The notes beneath the pieces were generated by a model. The model made no database searches. It was not told the DNA's origin and saw only the letters and a program-made list of their open reading frames with translations. The translations under genes and the position numbers were made by a program. From positions 1 to 39,575 of the IMG/VR virus record IMGVR_UViG_3300035074_000025: a stretch of DNA of 39,575 nucleotides, one strand, 5' to 3'. The number at the start of each line of letters is the position of its first letter. Position 1 is the stretch's first letter. Of this stretch, positions 1 to 6,415 are shown one piece after another. The DNA comes from a virus.

Positions 1-36
1 CGTCCATTTGGTCGTATCCGTCAGTCTCTTTGCCAT
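1..36 (-). CDS. Partial gene, N-terminus of a replication-type phage protein
   Basis: An ATG at 36-34 on the minus strand is preceded by a purine-rich AAGGAAG stretch and opens a frame reading MAKRLTDTTKWT before the window ends. From memory, N-termini of the type MAKRLTDTxKW are common in phage replication initiators and replisome organisers, so I infer that role. Only 12 codons are visible, so the call rests on that short resemblance and on its place at the far end of the leftward early operon. If the two window ends were joined, the frame would meet the right-edge codons in phase and stop after 20 residues. Confidence 0.35.
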   Translation of the reverse strand, partial: MAKRLTDTTKWT

Positions 37-111
37 CTACCTACACTTCCTTGCCGATCGACGTTTCTAATCCCATCTGTAATCCCATTGGAATGGGTTA
101 GCTTGTGTCAG

Positions 112-203
112 TCACGCCACGCTCTCCGCAATGCTGATTAATAAATCCCTGAAAGGGGGCGGCGTTCTCGCTCTTTGGCTAGTGGAGAGGAATTCGCAGC
201 TAG
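112..203 (-). other. Second, out-of-frame C-terminal segment of the methyltransferase-like gene
   Basis: Downstream of the TGA at 204-206 and in another minus-strand frame, the sequence encodes FLSTSQRARTPPPFRDLLISIA and a short tail, ending in TGA at 112-114. It matches the upstream gene's own C-terminus (ISAAERIHTPLPFRDLLLQIA) at 12 of 21 positions, while only about 30 of 63 nucleotides agree. It is therefore a diverged homologous end, not a recent copy. The reading frame reaching it stays open back through the TTCG repeat, so one more repeat unit would join it to the gene body. Confidence 0.6.
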
Positions 204-851
204 TCAAGCCGAACTCCTTTGCCCTGCTATTTGAAGCAATAGATCGCGAAACGGTAACGGCGTGTGTATCCGTTCTGCTGCGCTGATTCTCTTCATTGGC
301 ATAATTCCTGCGATTCGTTCGTTCGTTCGTTCGTTCGTTGAGTGGTATCCTTCTTCCAAGCGCATTTTCCCAACACACGGACCCCATGTGAGCTCCGGCA
401 GCGGCCTGGGGGCGACGACGTAAAGCCATGTGGCCTTGTCTGCGCGGTGCCCGTAATGCCCTTGGTGAACTTGGCAAACCCACGCGCCGAACCCATCGCC
501 AGCGGAATGCCAGCCCCCAGCAACATCGGGGAAAGCTAAGCGGTAGTATTTAAACGCAGCGGAGAACGCCGGGTGCTCCAAGACGCCGCCGAAGTTCCGC
601 ACCGCCCATAGTGCGCGGTCAAAACATCCCCCGTCGTCTCCTTTAACTCTTCTCTTCGCTGCTGGATTAGGACCGCCAGAATGATATTTCCCCCAGCGTT
701 CGCAGGGTGGATGCGCCACCACAGAATGTGGCCCGGCATAGCTACGCGCATCGCGTTCCAAATCATATGGATCTACGTTCGGTAATCCGAAGTACGGCCC
801 ATCTTTCGCTACAAATAATGCGGCGATCACTACTCCCCCACTTACGTCCAA
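204..851 (-). CDS. Methyltransferase-like phage protein (HPPC/LEHP motifs) with a tetranucleotide repeat
   Basis: A 215-residue protein of a family I recognise in many phages. Visible landmarks are an AALFVxxDGPYFGLPxVDPYD start, HPPC at residues 47-50, GDDGGCF near 71-77, LEHP at 91-94 and a C-terminal TPLPFRDLLLQIA. The HPPC and EHP pair recalls motif IV (PPC) and motif VI (ENV/ENP) of cytosine methyltransferases, but no AdoMet-binding loop is clear and activity is unproven. The open start is TTG at 851; a GTG at 830 behind a GGGGGAG stretch fits the family start (IAALFV) better. Codons near 171-180 are encoded by a CGAA tandem repeat, so the C-terminus depends on repeat number. It is the last complete gene of the leftward early operon. 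Confidence 0.72.
   Translation of the reverse strand: MDVSGGVVIAALFVAKDGPYFGLPNVDPYDLERDARSYAGPHSVVAHPPCERWGKYHSGGPNPAAKRRVKGDDGGCFDRALWAVRNFGGVLEHPAFSAAFKYYRLAFPDVAGGWHSAGDGFGAWVCQVHQGHYGHRADKATWLYVVAPRPLPELTWGPCVGKMRLEEGYHSTNERTNERIAGIMPMKRISAAERIHTPLPFRDLLLQIAGQRSSA
314..337. repeat. Tetranucleotide tandem repeat (TTCG)x6 inside a coding region
   Basis: Six uninterrupted TTCG units (CGAA on the coding strand) followed by TT. They encode the NERTNER-type residues of the methyltransferase-like gene. The unit is not a multiple of three, so gain or loss of one unit changes the downstream frame. Repeats of this kind drive phase variation of bacterial restriction-modification genes. Confidence 0.95.
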
Positions 852-1072
852 CTAGAAGGCACTGAAGATAGGCAGTTGGTCTGCGGCCTGATGCTCAGGG
901 CTTGCACCTGATCTAAGGCTGGGTTCCGCGCCATCAATACCCGGCAACCACGCCGCTATCCTCAGTAGCCAAGAGCGCCCCCGAATCCCCTATGCGTTTG
1001 CAAATCGGAGTGATCGGAAATTCAGGGGCACTCTAAGCTAGCCGTTTTACGCCACGGCTACGGGCTGGATAC

Positions 1073-1285
1073 CTAGTAAGTCGTAACCTCTGTGTGGTTT
1101 TCAGGCTGGGAAGCAATGGCCTTCGCGCCGAAGAAAATTCCCTCTTCCACTTTCGTGATGAAAATGGATTTATCGCGGCCCTCTGGCATCGTGGCGGTAA
1201 CGGTCTTAACCGCATCGGCCATCGTCTGCTTATAGGTTTTCATTTTCTCAAAGCCGGTATCGTTCAGTTTATGCGTGTCGAACAT
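1073..1285 (-). CDS. Acb2/Tad1-type hairpin protein, predicted cyclic-nucleotide sponge
   Basis: A 70-residue protein with the helical hairpin signature of the Acb2/Tad1 family: PEGRDKS at 34-40, then TKVEEGIFFGAKAIA at 44-58. Family members usually read SRERSLALTKLEEAxxWANAAIA. Acb2 sequesters cyclic di- and trinucleotides and blunts CBASS; Tad1 binds the Thoeris signal gcADPR. I infer an anti-defence role in the cytoplasm early in infection. The ATG at 1285 sits behind GGGAG. It lies between the recombination genes and the methyltransferase-like gene, a usual place for anti-defence cargo. It is short, and the ligand cannot be told from sequence. Confidence 0.72.
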   Translation of the reverse strand: MFDTHKLNDTGFEKMKTYKQTMADAVKTVTATMPEGRDKSIFITKVEEGIFFGAKAIASQPENHTEVTTY

Positions 1286-1382
1286 TCTTACTCCCTTTGT
1301 TGTTTGTTAAAAATCCGCCCCCGGTACCTTCGCTATTAGAAACCGGGAGCGAACCCCTTCCCCGCCCTAGAGCGGAAAATCG

Positions 1383-2000
1383 TTAAACTCCCTTGCTTGC
1401 CGGACGCTCCACGAAATCCAAATACTTTCCAGCTTCCGTTACCGCCTCTAAAAGTGGGCCGGTTGGATTTTTGGCTTTCCAGTAATCAACAAATCCGTTC
1501 AAATCGTGTTGCCCGATGGCGTCCAGGCGCTTGTCTTTGTACTTGCCGACCTTGATTACATAGGAGCCTGGCTCGGAAGTGGCCTGGAGTGTTGCCTTGC
1601 CTTTGGGCGACTGTGGTGCCTCGGCAAGCTTCGCGTTTTCGCTTGGCTCGCGTTCGTCAAGCCTTCCCTGTTCCTCTAACTCCTGAGCCATGAGGGTGCC
1701 GAAGTTGCAGAAGGAGGCAGCCCTGGATACGGCGCAAGTTTCCGCCTTCTCGACAAACGCCTCAAAGCCTTGCTTGGTTTCCATGCTTGTCGCCTGGGCG
1801 ATCACCCTTCCCTGTTCATTGCGAATGGTGGCTCGGCACACGGCTACGGAGTCAGTGAGTACTGGAAATTCCGTTTCAATCCCCCACTCCGGCCTTTCCT
1901 CGCGGAACCACACGATACGGGGAGCCGCCTGGAGATAGTCCTTTCCCTTGATATCCATAATGGGAAGCTCTGTACCCTTTGGAGTTTTGAATGTTTTCAT
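1383..2000 (-). CDS. Putative single-strand annealing recombinase with ExoX-like C-terminal domain
   Basis: 205 residues. The N-terminal part (about 20-105) resembles Rad52/Erf-like phage annealing proteins: RIVWFREERPEW, then a strand pair around AVCRATIRNEQGRVIAQATS, then FVEKAETCAVSRAASFC, which matches the KAETxAIGRAL helix of that group. Residues 145-200 (IKVGKYKDKRLDAI, then FVDYWKAKNP) resemble the small domain at the C-terminus of ExoX-type exonucleases and DUF3820 proteins. The likely role is annealing of complementary single strands during phage recombination. Its ATG overlaps the stop of the Gp157-type gene upstream (ATGA), as expected for a recombination operon. The family assignment is from motif memory, not a search. 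Confidence 0.55.
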   Translation of the reverse strand: MKTFKTPKGTELPIMDIKGKDYLQAAPRIVWFREERPEWGIETEFPVLTDSVAVCRATIRNEQGRVIAQATSMETKQGFEAFVEKAETCAVSRAASFCNFGTLMAQELEEQGRLDEREPSENAKLAEAPQSPKGKATLQATSEPGSYVIKVGKYKDKRLDAIGQHDLNGFVDYWKAKNPTGPLLEAVTEAGKYLDFVERPASKGV

Positions 2001-2518
2001 GCGCCCACCTTCTTATTTGCGTACTTTCTCAAACTGTAAACGTCTTCAAGACCAGCTCCCTCGATCGCGCACCCGTTTTGCAGATCCACCTTTATGCGTT
2101 CCTTGTCGGGAACCCACTCCGTTACCTGCATCTTGTATTCCTGGGGAATTTTCTCTTCGTTAAGCACAACCTTCGGCGCGAGTTTCGATAATTTGAAACG
2201 CACGTCGCCGCCCTTAACCTCGTCGGTGTTCAAGGTACGCATGGCGAATTTGATATTGTCGTTAAGCCGCTCTTTCAGCGCCTTGCAGGATTTAGAAACC
2301 TTGGAATACGAATCAGCCTTGGCCTTCCAATAATCGGCCTCAGTTTCAAGACGCTCCATAAACACAGCGTAGCCATCGCACTTGGTAGCCAAGTCGGTTC
2401 CCACGTTATCGAATGCGCTTTCAAGTTCCGGCGTTAGCTCGCCACCGTTCTCGATGATTGCGGACACAATCACGCTCATTTCGGAAACGATTGTGGATAA
2501 AGATTTATTTTCACTCAT
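1997..2518 (-). CDS. Siphovirus Gp157-family protein
   Basis: 173 residues with the Gp157 layout: an acidic N-terminal helix (ELTPELESAFDNV), a coiled-coil stretch of about 55-100 rich in Lys and Glu (METEADYWKAKADSYSKVSK type), then the short sheet segment FKLSKLAPKVVLNEEKIP and a C-terminal KxxIKVDLQNG. Gp157 proteins sit beside single-strand annealing proteins and nucleases in many phages; the name comes from a Streptococcus phage resistance factor and the biochemistry is unclear. Start and stop overlap both neighbours by ATGA, so translation is probably coupled. Confidence 0.7.
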   Translation of the reverse strand: MSENKSLSTIVSEMSVIVSAIIENGGELTPELESAFDNVGTDLATKCDGYAVFMERLETEADYWKAKADSYSKVSKSCKALKERLNDNIKFAMRTLNTDEVKGGDVRFKLSKLAPKVVLNEEKIPQEYKMQVTEWVPDKERIKVDLQNGCAIEGAGLEDVYSLRKYANKKVGA

Positions 2519-2709
2519 CGCGGATTTTCCTTTGCGTAAATTTCGTAATCGCTGGGCATATCAACCGAATCGGCCCTAACGGATTCAGCGCCGCAAGCCG
2601 GGTGCCTGTCGTCCATGCTCAGCCACGCTCTCGCGCCCAGCTCAAAAAACTCTTCGCAGCATTCGCAATACCGCTCCCGATAAATAAGGTTCCTTTGTTT
2701 AGTGGCCAT
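2515..2709 (-). CDS. Small zinc-ribbon protein
   Basis: 64 residues from the ATG at 2709, which shares bases with the stop of the gene before it (TAATG). The chain begins MATKQRNLIYRERYC and carries CECC at 17-20 and HPAC near 38-41, a possible four-ligand zinc site. No function is assignable. It is tightly packed in the early operon between another Cys-rich gene and the Gp157 gene. A longer frame runs upstream but lies inside the neighbour and lacks a ribosome site. Confidence 0.6.
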   Translation of the reverse strand: MATKQRNLIYRERYCECCEEFFELGARAWLSMDDRHPACGAESVRADSVDMPSDYEIYAKENPR

Positions 2710-2990
2710 TAGCGGTCCTCCCGCATTTCTCTGGCCGCTTCCGCGCGAGATGATAATTCTTCGGTCATATCTTTGCCGCAGTCCAAACAAACGCGGTCAT
2801 CAAAGCAGATGTCGCCGTGATCGCAGGAGTCATCAACTTTTGAAACAGGAGCACCATGCTTCATGGTCAGCTCATACGCCGTGATTAGACCCGACGGCTT
2901 TAGGAAGTTCACAATCTCCGGCCCGCTTAAGCGTTTCACTGCGCCCCCGATCCATTCGGCGGAACCGGCCCACGAAAGCCATTGTTCCAT
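2709..2990 (-). CDS. Small Cys-rich protein, unknown function
   Basis: 93 residues from the ATG at 2990. The C-terminal half holds a probable zinc-binding cluster (CDHGDICF, then VCLDCGKDM) followed by a charged helix. The N-terminal half (MEQWLSWAGSAEWIGG, then LSGPEIVNFLKPSG) overlaps the preceding gene by 55 bases, which is long for this operon. An internal ATG at 2864 would give a 51-residue protein holding only the Cys cluster. Neither start has a strong ribosome site. Confidence 0.5.
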   Translation of the reverse strand: MEQWLSWAGSAEWIGGAVKRLSGPEIVNFLKPSGLITAYELTMKHGAPVSKVDDSCDHGDICFDDRVCLDCGKDMTEELSSRAEAAREMREDR

Positions 2991-3205
2991 GCGAGCCTAT
3001 GCTGCGTGGTCCAGGTGGGTTCCACTGGCGGAATGTTTACGGGAAAGATACCGGCAAGGCCGGAGAGGGCTTCGCGTACCTCTTCGTCAAGTTCCTTGAA
3101 CTTGGTTCCGAAGAACACGTCGGCCTTGACCATGTTCCGAAGCAGGTCCGTGGCGACGTAAATGGCGTCCACGTCCTTGGCTTGGATCTCGAATTTAAGG
3201 GCCAT
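2936..3205 (-). CDS. Hypothetical early protein
   Basis: 89 residues starting MALKFEIQAKDVDAIYVAT. I chose the ATG at 3205 over the GTG at 3211 because GGAG lies five to six bases ahead of it. The protein is mostly helical in appearance with no motif I recognise. It is the second gene after the Cro-like regulator, separated from it by a gap containing a small hairpin (ACGCC-TTTT-GGCGT). Confidence 0.5.
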   Translation of the reverse strand: MALKFEIQAKDVDAIYVATDLLRNMVKADVFFGTKFKELDEEVREALSGLAGIFPVNIPPVEPTWTTQHRLAWNNGFRGPVPPNGSGAQ

Positions 3206-3274
3206 ATTCACTCCAAAAAGACAAAATGATGCTGCACGCCAAAAGGCGTTTTATTTACCAGTTCTTTATGCTAT

Positions 3275-3481
3275 TCAGCCCGCAGCTTTGGACTGAGTTA
3301 CGTATCTCTCGATCGCCTCCACCACCCGGCGGCGGTATTCGTCGGAAACTGACTTGTCACTGAAAACATCTTGGACGGTCGCATTGGAAACCTTGGCAGC
3401 GCCACACAGATCGGTGCGCGTAAATCCGGTTCCCCTAAAAAGGAGCCGCAGCTCTCGCCCACTCTTTTGCCAAAAACTCAT
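3275..3481 (-). CDS. Cro-like small helix-turn-helix regulator
   Basis: 68 residues starting MSFWQKSGRELRLLF. The segment GFTRTDLCGAAKVSNATVQDVFS reads as a helix-turn-helix: a first helix at TRTDLCGAAKV, then the recognition helix SNATVQDVFS. Size and divergent placement opposite a longer repressor fit a Cro role, binding the shared operators and opening the leftward early operon. An in-frame start nine bases upstream (MYEM) is also possible. This is position plus fold pattern, not a named family. Confidence 0.6.
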   Translation of the reverse strand: MSFWQKSGRELRLLFRGTGFTRTDLCGAAKVSNATVQDVFSDKSVSDEYRRRVVEAIERYVTQSKAAG

Positions 3482-3490
3482 TTCGTACAC

Positions 3491-3639
3491 CCGTATGTAT
3501 TACTTACATATATACGTGTACATACTATATCTTATCCGACGTTCTGAATACACCATTCATCGGATAGCTACAGTTCCACGTACTTACGATACTTATAATA
3601 CTTCTTATTATATCACGCAACACAAAAAGTGGTTTTCCT
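3491..3639. promoter_or_regulatory. Divergent operator/promoter region of the immunity switch
   Basis: About 150 AT-rich bases between the divergent Cro-like and CI-like genes. A perfect inverted repeat TATGTA-N5-TACATA spans 3494-3510, with a further TACATAC half-site at 3519-3525, next to the Cro-like start. A wider pair, TATCCGA at 3533-3539 and TCGGATA at 3560-3566, lies in the middle. A TATAAT at 3594-3599 could be the -10 of the rightward repressor promoter, and TATAGT (minus strand, 3524-3529) a leftward -10. Which repeat binds which regulator is not visible. Confidence 0.6.
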
Positions 3640-3978
3640 ATGCTTAAATTGGACGATTTCCCCATTAGGCTTAGAAAGTACCGGGAAGAACAAGGGTTAC
3701 ACCAGGGCCAGCTAGCTAAAATGGCCAACGTAACCCAGGGGCAGATCAGCCATTACGAGCTCGGGAAAGCCTTCCCCAACCTTGAAAGCACCATAAGGAT
3801 AGCGAACGCCATGGGTGTAACGGTCGCCTCTCTTATAGGAGAAACGGACGCAAGACCGGCACCGCCCAGGCCACCGCGCAAGGAAGAAATGGCGCTATTT
3901 ATCCTGGAGGCGCTGGGGATTAGCGAAATCAAGGTGGATCAAGTGCGATACATCTTGGGGGAAGTGCCTAAATATTAG
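3640..3978 (+). CDS. CI-like repressor, short HTH_3 type
   Basis: 112 residues. Residues 8-62 form a classic HTH_3 (Cro/CI) domain: IRLRKYREEQG, then HQGQLAKMANVTQGQISHYE with the recognition helix at TQGQISHYELG. A Pro-rich linker (PAPPRPPRKEE) follows, then about 30 helical residues. It lacks the S24 peptidase half of LexA/CI repressors, so induction would not be by RecA-stimulated self-cleavage. Likely role: prophage repressor acting on the 3.5 kb operators. The membrane protein at 4090 follows on the same strand. Confidence 0.75.
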   Translation: MLKLDDFPIRLRKYREEQGLHQGQLAKMANVTQGQISHYELGKAFPNLESTIRIANAMGVTVASLIGETDARPAPPRPPRKEEMALFILEALGISEIKVDQVRYILGEVPKY

Positions 3979-4089
3979 ACAGTTGTACTCCTTTTGTCTC
4001 CTCCCCTACCCCACTGCCGGGCGTGTAATGGACATAAATCTATTTATCTGCCATGCGCGGCGCGGCATATTCGGTGCATAAATTCAGGC

Positions 4090-4422
4090 ATGAGAACTTT
4101 AATAGGGTTTTTATACTGGCCGGCCCTTTTGATTTTGGGGATGAACCTAGCGAGCTCGCCCGGCGTGACCATGAAAGCCGCCGCGTGGATACTGATGTTT
4201 CTCGCCATGCCTGGGTTATGGAATGCAGTCGCGTTTCAGTGGGAGTGTTTAAAAAAACGCCGCTGGAAGTTGATCGCGATGAATTCGCTCTATGCTGTAT
4301 TTGTTTACGTCGCGCTGGTGGTTTTTACGCAAGGTGAGATCCGCTATATGCACGAATTATCGCCCCAGGAATACGCCGAATTGCATTCAAATAGCGACCT
4401 GGGATTAATCCCCGCGGAATAG
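4090..4422 (+). CDS. Three-helix membrane protein ending in DLGLIPAE
   Basis: 110 residues from the ATG at 4090 (an earlier TTG frame only adds an unlikely Cys-rich tail). Hydrophobic segments lie near 3-20, 29-50 and 64-83. The basic loop CLKKRRWK between helices two and three suggests a cytoplasmic loop, placing the C-terminal tail in the periplasm. That tail (ELSPQEYAELHSNS) ends exactly in DLGLIPAE at residues 103-110, a peptide that occurs twice (once as DLGLIPAD) at the N-terminus of the giant ejection protein at 19832. Position beside the repressor suggests prophage-stage expression. A superinfection-exclusion role is my hypothesis only. Confidence 0.6.
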   Translation: MRTLIGFLYWPALLILGMNLASSPGVTMKAAAWILMFLAMPGLWNAVAFQWECLKKRRWKLIAMNSLYAVFVYVALVVFTQGEIRYMHELSPQEYAELHSNSDLGLIPAE

Positions 4423-4681
4423 GAAGTGTTTTTCCCGAAACATTCTCGCATCGCCTATATTCGGGGCGCCGGATCTCGTATCAGGAATCATGATTTGAAA
4501 TAAAACCAGGTTAAGGAAAGGGAGCTCTGCATCGCGCCCCTTCCCCCGGTCCCTGACTTTCTATCAACTATGCAGCGCTTTCAAACGATAGACCATTAAG
4601 TGAAGCGCGGGAGTACCTTGCGGCATCGCGCCCCCTTCCAGGGAGTATGGTTATCGAAAGTTTCTAAATACAGGTCAAGGT

Positions 4682-4861
4682 TTAATCACATTTGCGGCAT
4701 AGACCGTCACCAGGAGATCCAGCCGCGTCTTCTAAACGCTGGCCACACTCGCAGAAATAGTATTCTAGGTGAGTTTCGCAGTAATCATCATCCACAACGG
4801 CATCATTGCAGTCGGGATGTTCGCACGGCCTGTATTCCTTTGTTGGATCGGGATGGCTCAT
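4682..4861 (-). CDS. Small zinc-finger protein (59 aa)
   Basis: A 59-residue frame starting MSHPDPTKEYRPCEH at 4861, with its ATG overlapping the stop of the upstream gene (ATGA). It has two Cys/His clusters: CEHPDC, then CETH, and CECG, then CRKC, consistent with one or two zinc-binding knuckles. It is the last gene of the 6.4-4.7 kb leftward unit and converges on the membrane protein gene ending at 4422. Between them (4423-4681) I see no gene, only a near-repeat of GCATCGCGCCCC. Confidence 0.65.
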   Translation of the reverse strand: MSHPDPTKEYRPCEHPDCNDAVVDDDYCETHLEYYFCECGQRLEDAAGSPGDGLCRKCD

Positions 4862-5217
4862 GTTGACGCCTTCCCGTTGACGTAGACAATCCCGGTAGCC
4901 GAATCGACTTCGTAGAGGTATTCTATATCACCGTGTTGAACGGTATCTAATCCCCAGCCGATAAACCGTTGACCGCCCCATTCTTCGCCTGGCTCGCGCG
5001 GATCGGCATAAGCGAATTCTCTCACTATTTGGCAAAGCAGATAGTCTGGCTCATTGCCGCGAGCCTTTACAAAGCGCTCAACGAACGGTTTTAAGATACG
5101 CAATACGCCATGTTCCCCTTCCGGATACCCGTCGCAATGCTTATAGATGTAGATTCCGCCAGTTTCCTTAAAGCCCGGTGTATCCCGTTTGATGCAGATT
5201 TGCGCTCTTGTGCTCAT
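4858..5217 (-). CDS. Hypothetical phage protein of the MSTRAxI type
   Basis: 119 residues beginning MSTRAQICIKRD, then YKHCDGYPEGEHGVL. This N-terminus (MSTRAxIxV, then HxDGYPEG) recurs in phage and plasmid proteins of unknown function. The C-terminal part (YLYEVDSATGIVYV) ends as a strand pair. The start is set by AAGGAG eight bases upstream. The leader (TTCAAAC, then AGGAGTAC) resembles those of the genes starting at 5633 and 6415. Confidence 0.6.
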   Translation of the reverse strand: MSTRAQICIKRDTPGFKETGGIYIYKHCDGYPEGEHGVLRILKPFVERFVKARGNEPDYLLCQIVREFAYADPREPGEEWGGQRFIGWGLDTVQHGDIEYLYEVDSATGIVYVNGKAST

Positions 5218-5261
5218 ATTAGTACTCCTTGTTTAAGAGCCGTTTGAAAGGCTCGGGTTGA

Positions 5262-5633
5262 TTAGGCTGTTTTGAACTTAGAGAATAGGACGAACTTATC
5301 AGTGCCCTCTTTAATGGCACGGGCTAGAGCCGTTTCCGGCATATCGTGGGAGAGCATGGTGCCCTTTAAATCCGCCATATCTGCATAGGTCACGCATCCG
5401 AGATAGTCTGTTCCGGTGCCTATCACTTGCGCTTCATAAAGCAGCGTTGCCTCGACCTTAATGCAGCACCAACCATATTTGCCTGAGCGCACGTTCTGAA
5501 TGTCCTCATTTAATTCAAAGGAATCGGCCGGATCGGTACCTTCTGGCAGGTCATAGGCGCGAATCAGTAAATCCACGCTCTTGCCCATAAACTTGGTTTT
5601 TGTAACTGTCTCGTGGAAGCAATGATATTGCAT
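5262..5633 (-). CDS. Hypothetical protein
   Basis: 123 residues, MQYHCFHETVTKTKF at the N-terminus; no motif recognised. Mixed alpha/beta appearance, no membrane segment. A strong ATAGGAGTACC ribosome site precedes the ATG, and 25-35 bases further upstream lies CTGATTCAAACCA, the same leader found before the gene starting at 6415. Confidence 0.55.
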   Translation of the reverse strand: MQYHCFHETVTKTKFMGKSVDLLIRAYDLPEGTDPADSFELNEDIQNVRSGKYGWCCIKVEATLLYEAQVIGTGTDYLGCVTYADMADLKGTMLSHDMPETALARAIKEGTDKFVLFSKFKTA

Positions 5634-5730
5634 TTTGGTACTCCTATTTAGTTTCCATGGTTTGAATCAGGCACCTGGCTCATCAGCGTTGGACGGTGAG
5701 CTCCAGCGGACGGTATTGCTACCGTTTCGC

Positions 5731-6081
5731 CTATTTTCCTTCGGCCTTGGCAACCGCATCGAGAATGGCGCCGGCCTGCTCTTTATTCATGGCGTTCATC
5801 AGGCGATTGTCGGCAAGCACAATATGTAGGGCCTCCAGCATTCCCGGTATCGCTTCGGGGTTAATCCCGTCACAGGCATTAACGCAAGCCACAATGCGCC
5901 CCGCGTCCTCGTTCGAAACGTCGTTTGTTACGGTCTGGTATTCCGCCTCGATGCAGGTGTGTTTGTTATGTACTTCAATGCGCCACGTGCCGCGGGAGTG
6001 TTGACGCATTTTCCGCGTACGCCTATTTTGCATTTCAGTGGCCGCGCGTATTGCGTCGTCCTGTAGTTCGCCTGGCTTCAT
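5731..6081 (-). CDS. Hypothetical phage protein with VACVNACDGI motif
   Basis: 116 residues from the ATG at 6081, chosen over an upstream in-frame ATG at 6126 because TGAGG lies five bases ahead of it. The stretch RIVACVNACDGINPEAIPGMLEAL is a recurrent motif in small phage proteins, usually close to the C-terminus and without known role. The basic segment RRTRKMRQHSRG precedes it. Third gene of the unit beginning at 6415. Confidence 0.55.
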   Translation of the reverse strand: MKPGELQDDAIRAATEMQNRRTRKMRQHSRGTWRIEVHNKHTCIEAEYQTVTNDVSNEDAGRIVACVNACDGINPEAIPGMLEALHIVLADNRLMNAMNKEQAGAILDAVAKAEGK

Positions 6082-6187
6082 AAATACCTCATTTTGAATT
6101 GTTAGACTTGGTGCGTTGTGTTGCAAAATGCATCATATTGACAAGGGCCGTCCAGTTTAGCCCATGCCATTGCACTTGTTGATTAGA

Positions 6188-6415
6188 CTAGTCGAGCTTC
6201 TTTTTGATCTGCTTCAATCCAATTGAAGCTCCAGACTTGGAAACTTTCGCTTGCATCGCAGTACACTTGAAAGACTCACTTCCCTTTAAGGAAGCAAGTA
6301 TCGCAGTCTCGGCATTGACTTGTTTCCCGTTAACCAGGAAGAACTGCTTAAAGTCTGGATTGTCTTGAGCTGATGCAGTGGTGCTCAGCAGTAGCATGGT
6401 GATGATGTATCTCAT
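6188..6415 (-). CDS. Small exported protein with signal peptide
   Basis: 75 residues. MRYIITMLLLSTTASA is a clean Sec signal peptide with an ASA cleavage site, leaving a mature chain of about 59 residues (QDNPDFKQFFLVNGKQ and a Lys-rich end, LKQIKKKLD). One Cys remains in the mature part. TAGGAG is eight bases ahead of the ATG. It is the first gene after the promoter at 6464-6493. A periplasmic role is implied, but no family is recognised. Confidence 0.6.
   Translation of the reverse strand: MRYIITMLLLSTTASAQDNPDFKQFFLVNGKQVNAETAILASLKGSESFKCTAMQAKVSKSGASIGLKQIKKKLD

Noticed and set aside
58-105. Direct repeat ATGGGATTA (minus strand) with a small CCCAT/ATGGG hairpin before the left-edge gene; considered as iterons.
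   Set aside because: Only two copies, too few for an iteron origin. Most of the gene it would serve is outside the window.
934-1032. A minus-strand stretch reading GDSGALLATEDSGVV that resembles the active-site segment of trypsin-like proteases, within a 220-base gap (852-1072).
   Set aside because: It is only about 32 codons, follows a stop at once and has no start codon or ribosome site. The imperfect inverted repeat GAGCGCCCCCGAAT/GAGTGCCCCTGAAT in it may be a terminator-like element. Not enough for a gene.
3236-3262. Plus-strand hairpin ACGCC-AAAA-GGCGT followed by TTTATTT, like an intrinsic terminator.
   Set aside because: No plus-strand gene lies upstream that would need it. On the minus strand the T-rich tract is on the wrong side.
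4529-4639. Direct repeat GCATCGCGCCCC(C)TTCC at 4529-4544 and 4623-4639, near the immunity region; considered as attachment-site arms.
   Set aside because: There is no integrase nearby, the repeat is imperfect and GC-rich, and 94 bases apart is not a typical phage attachment layout.
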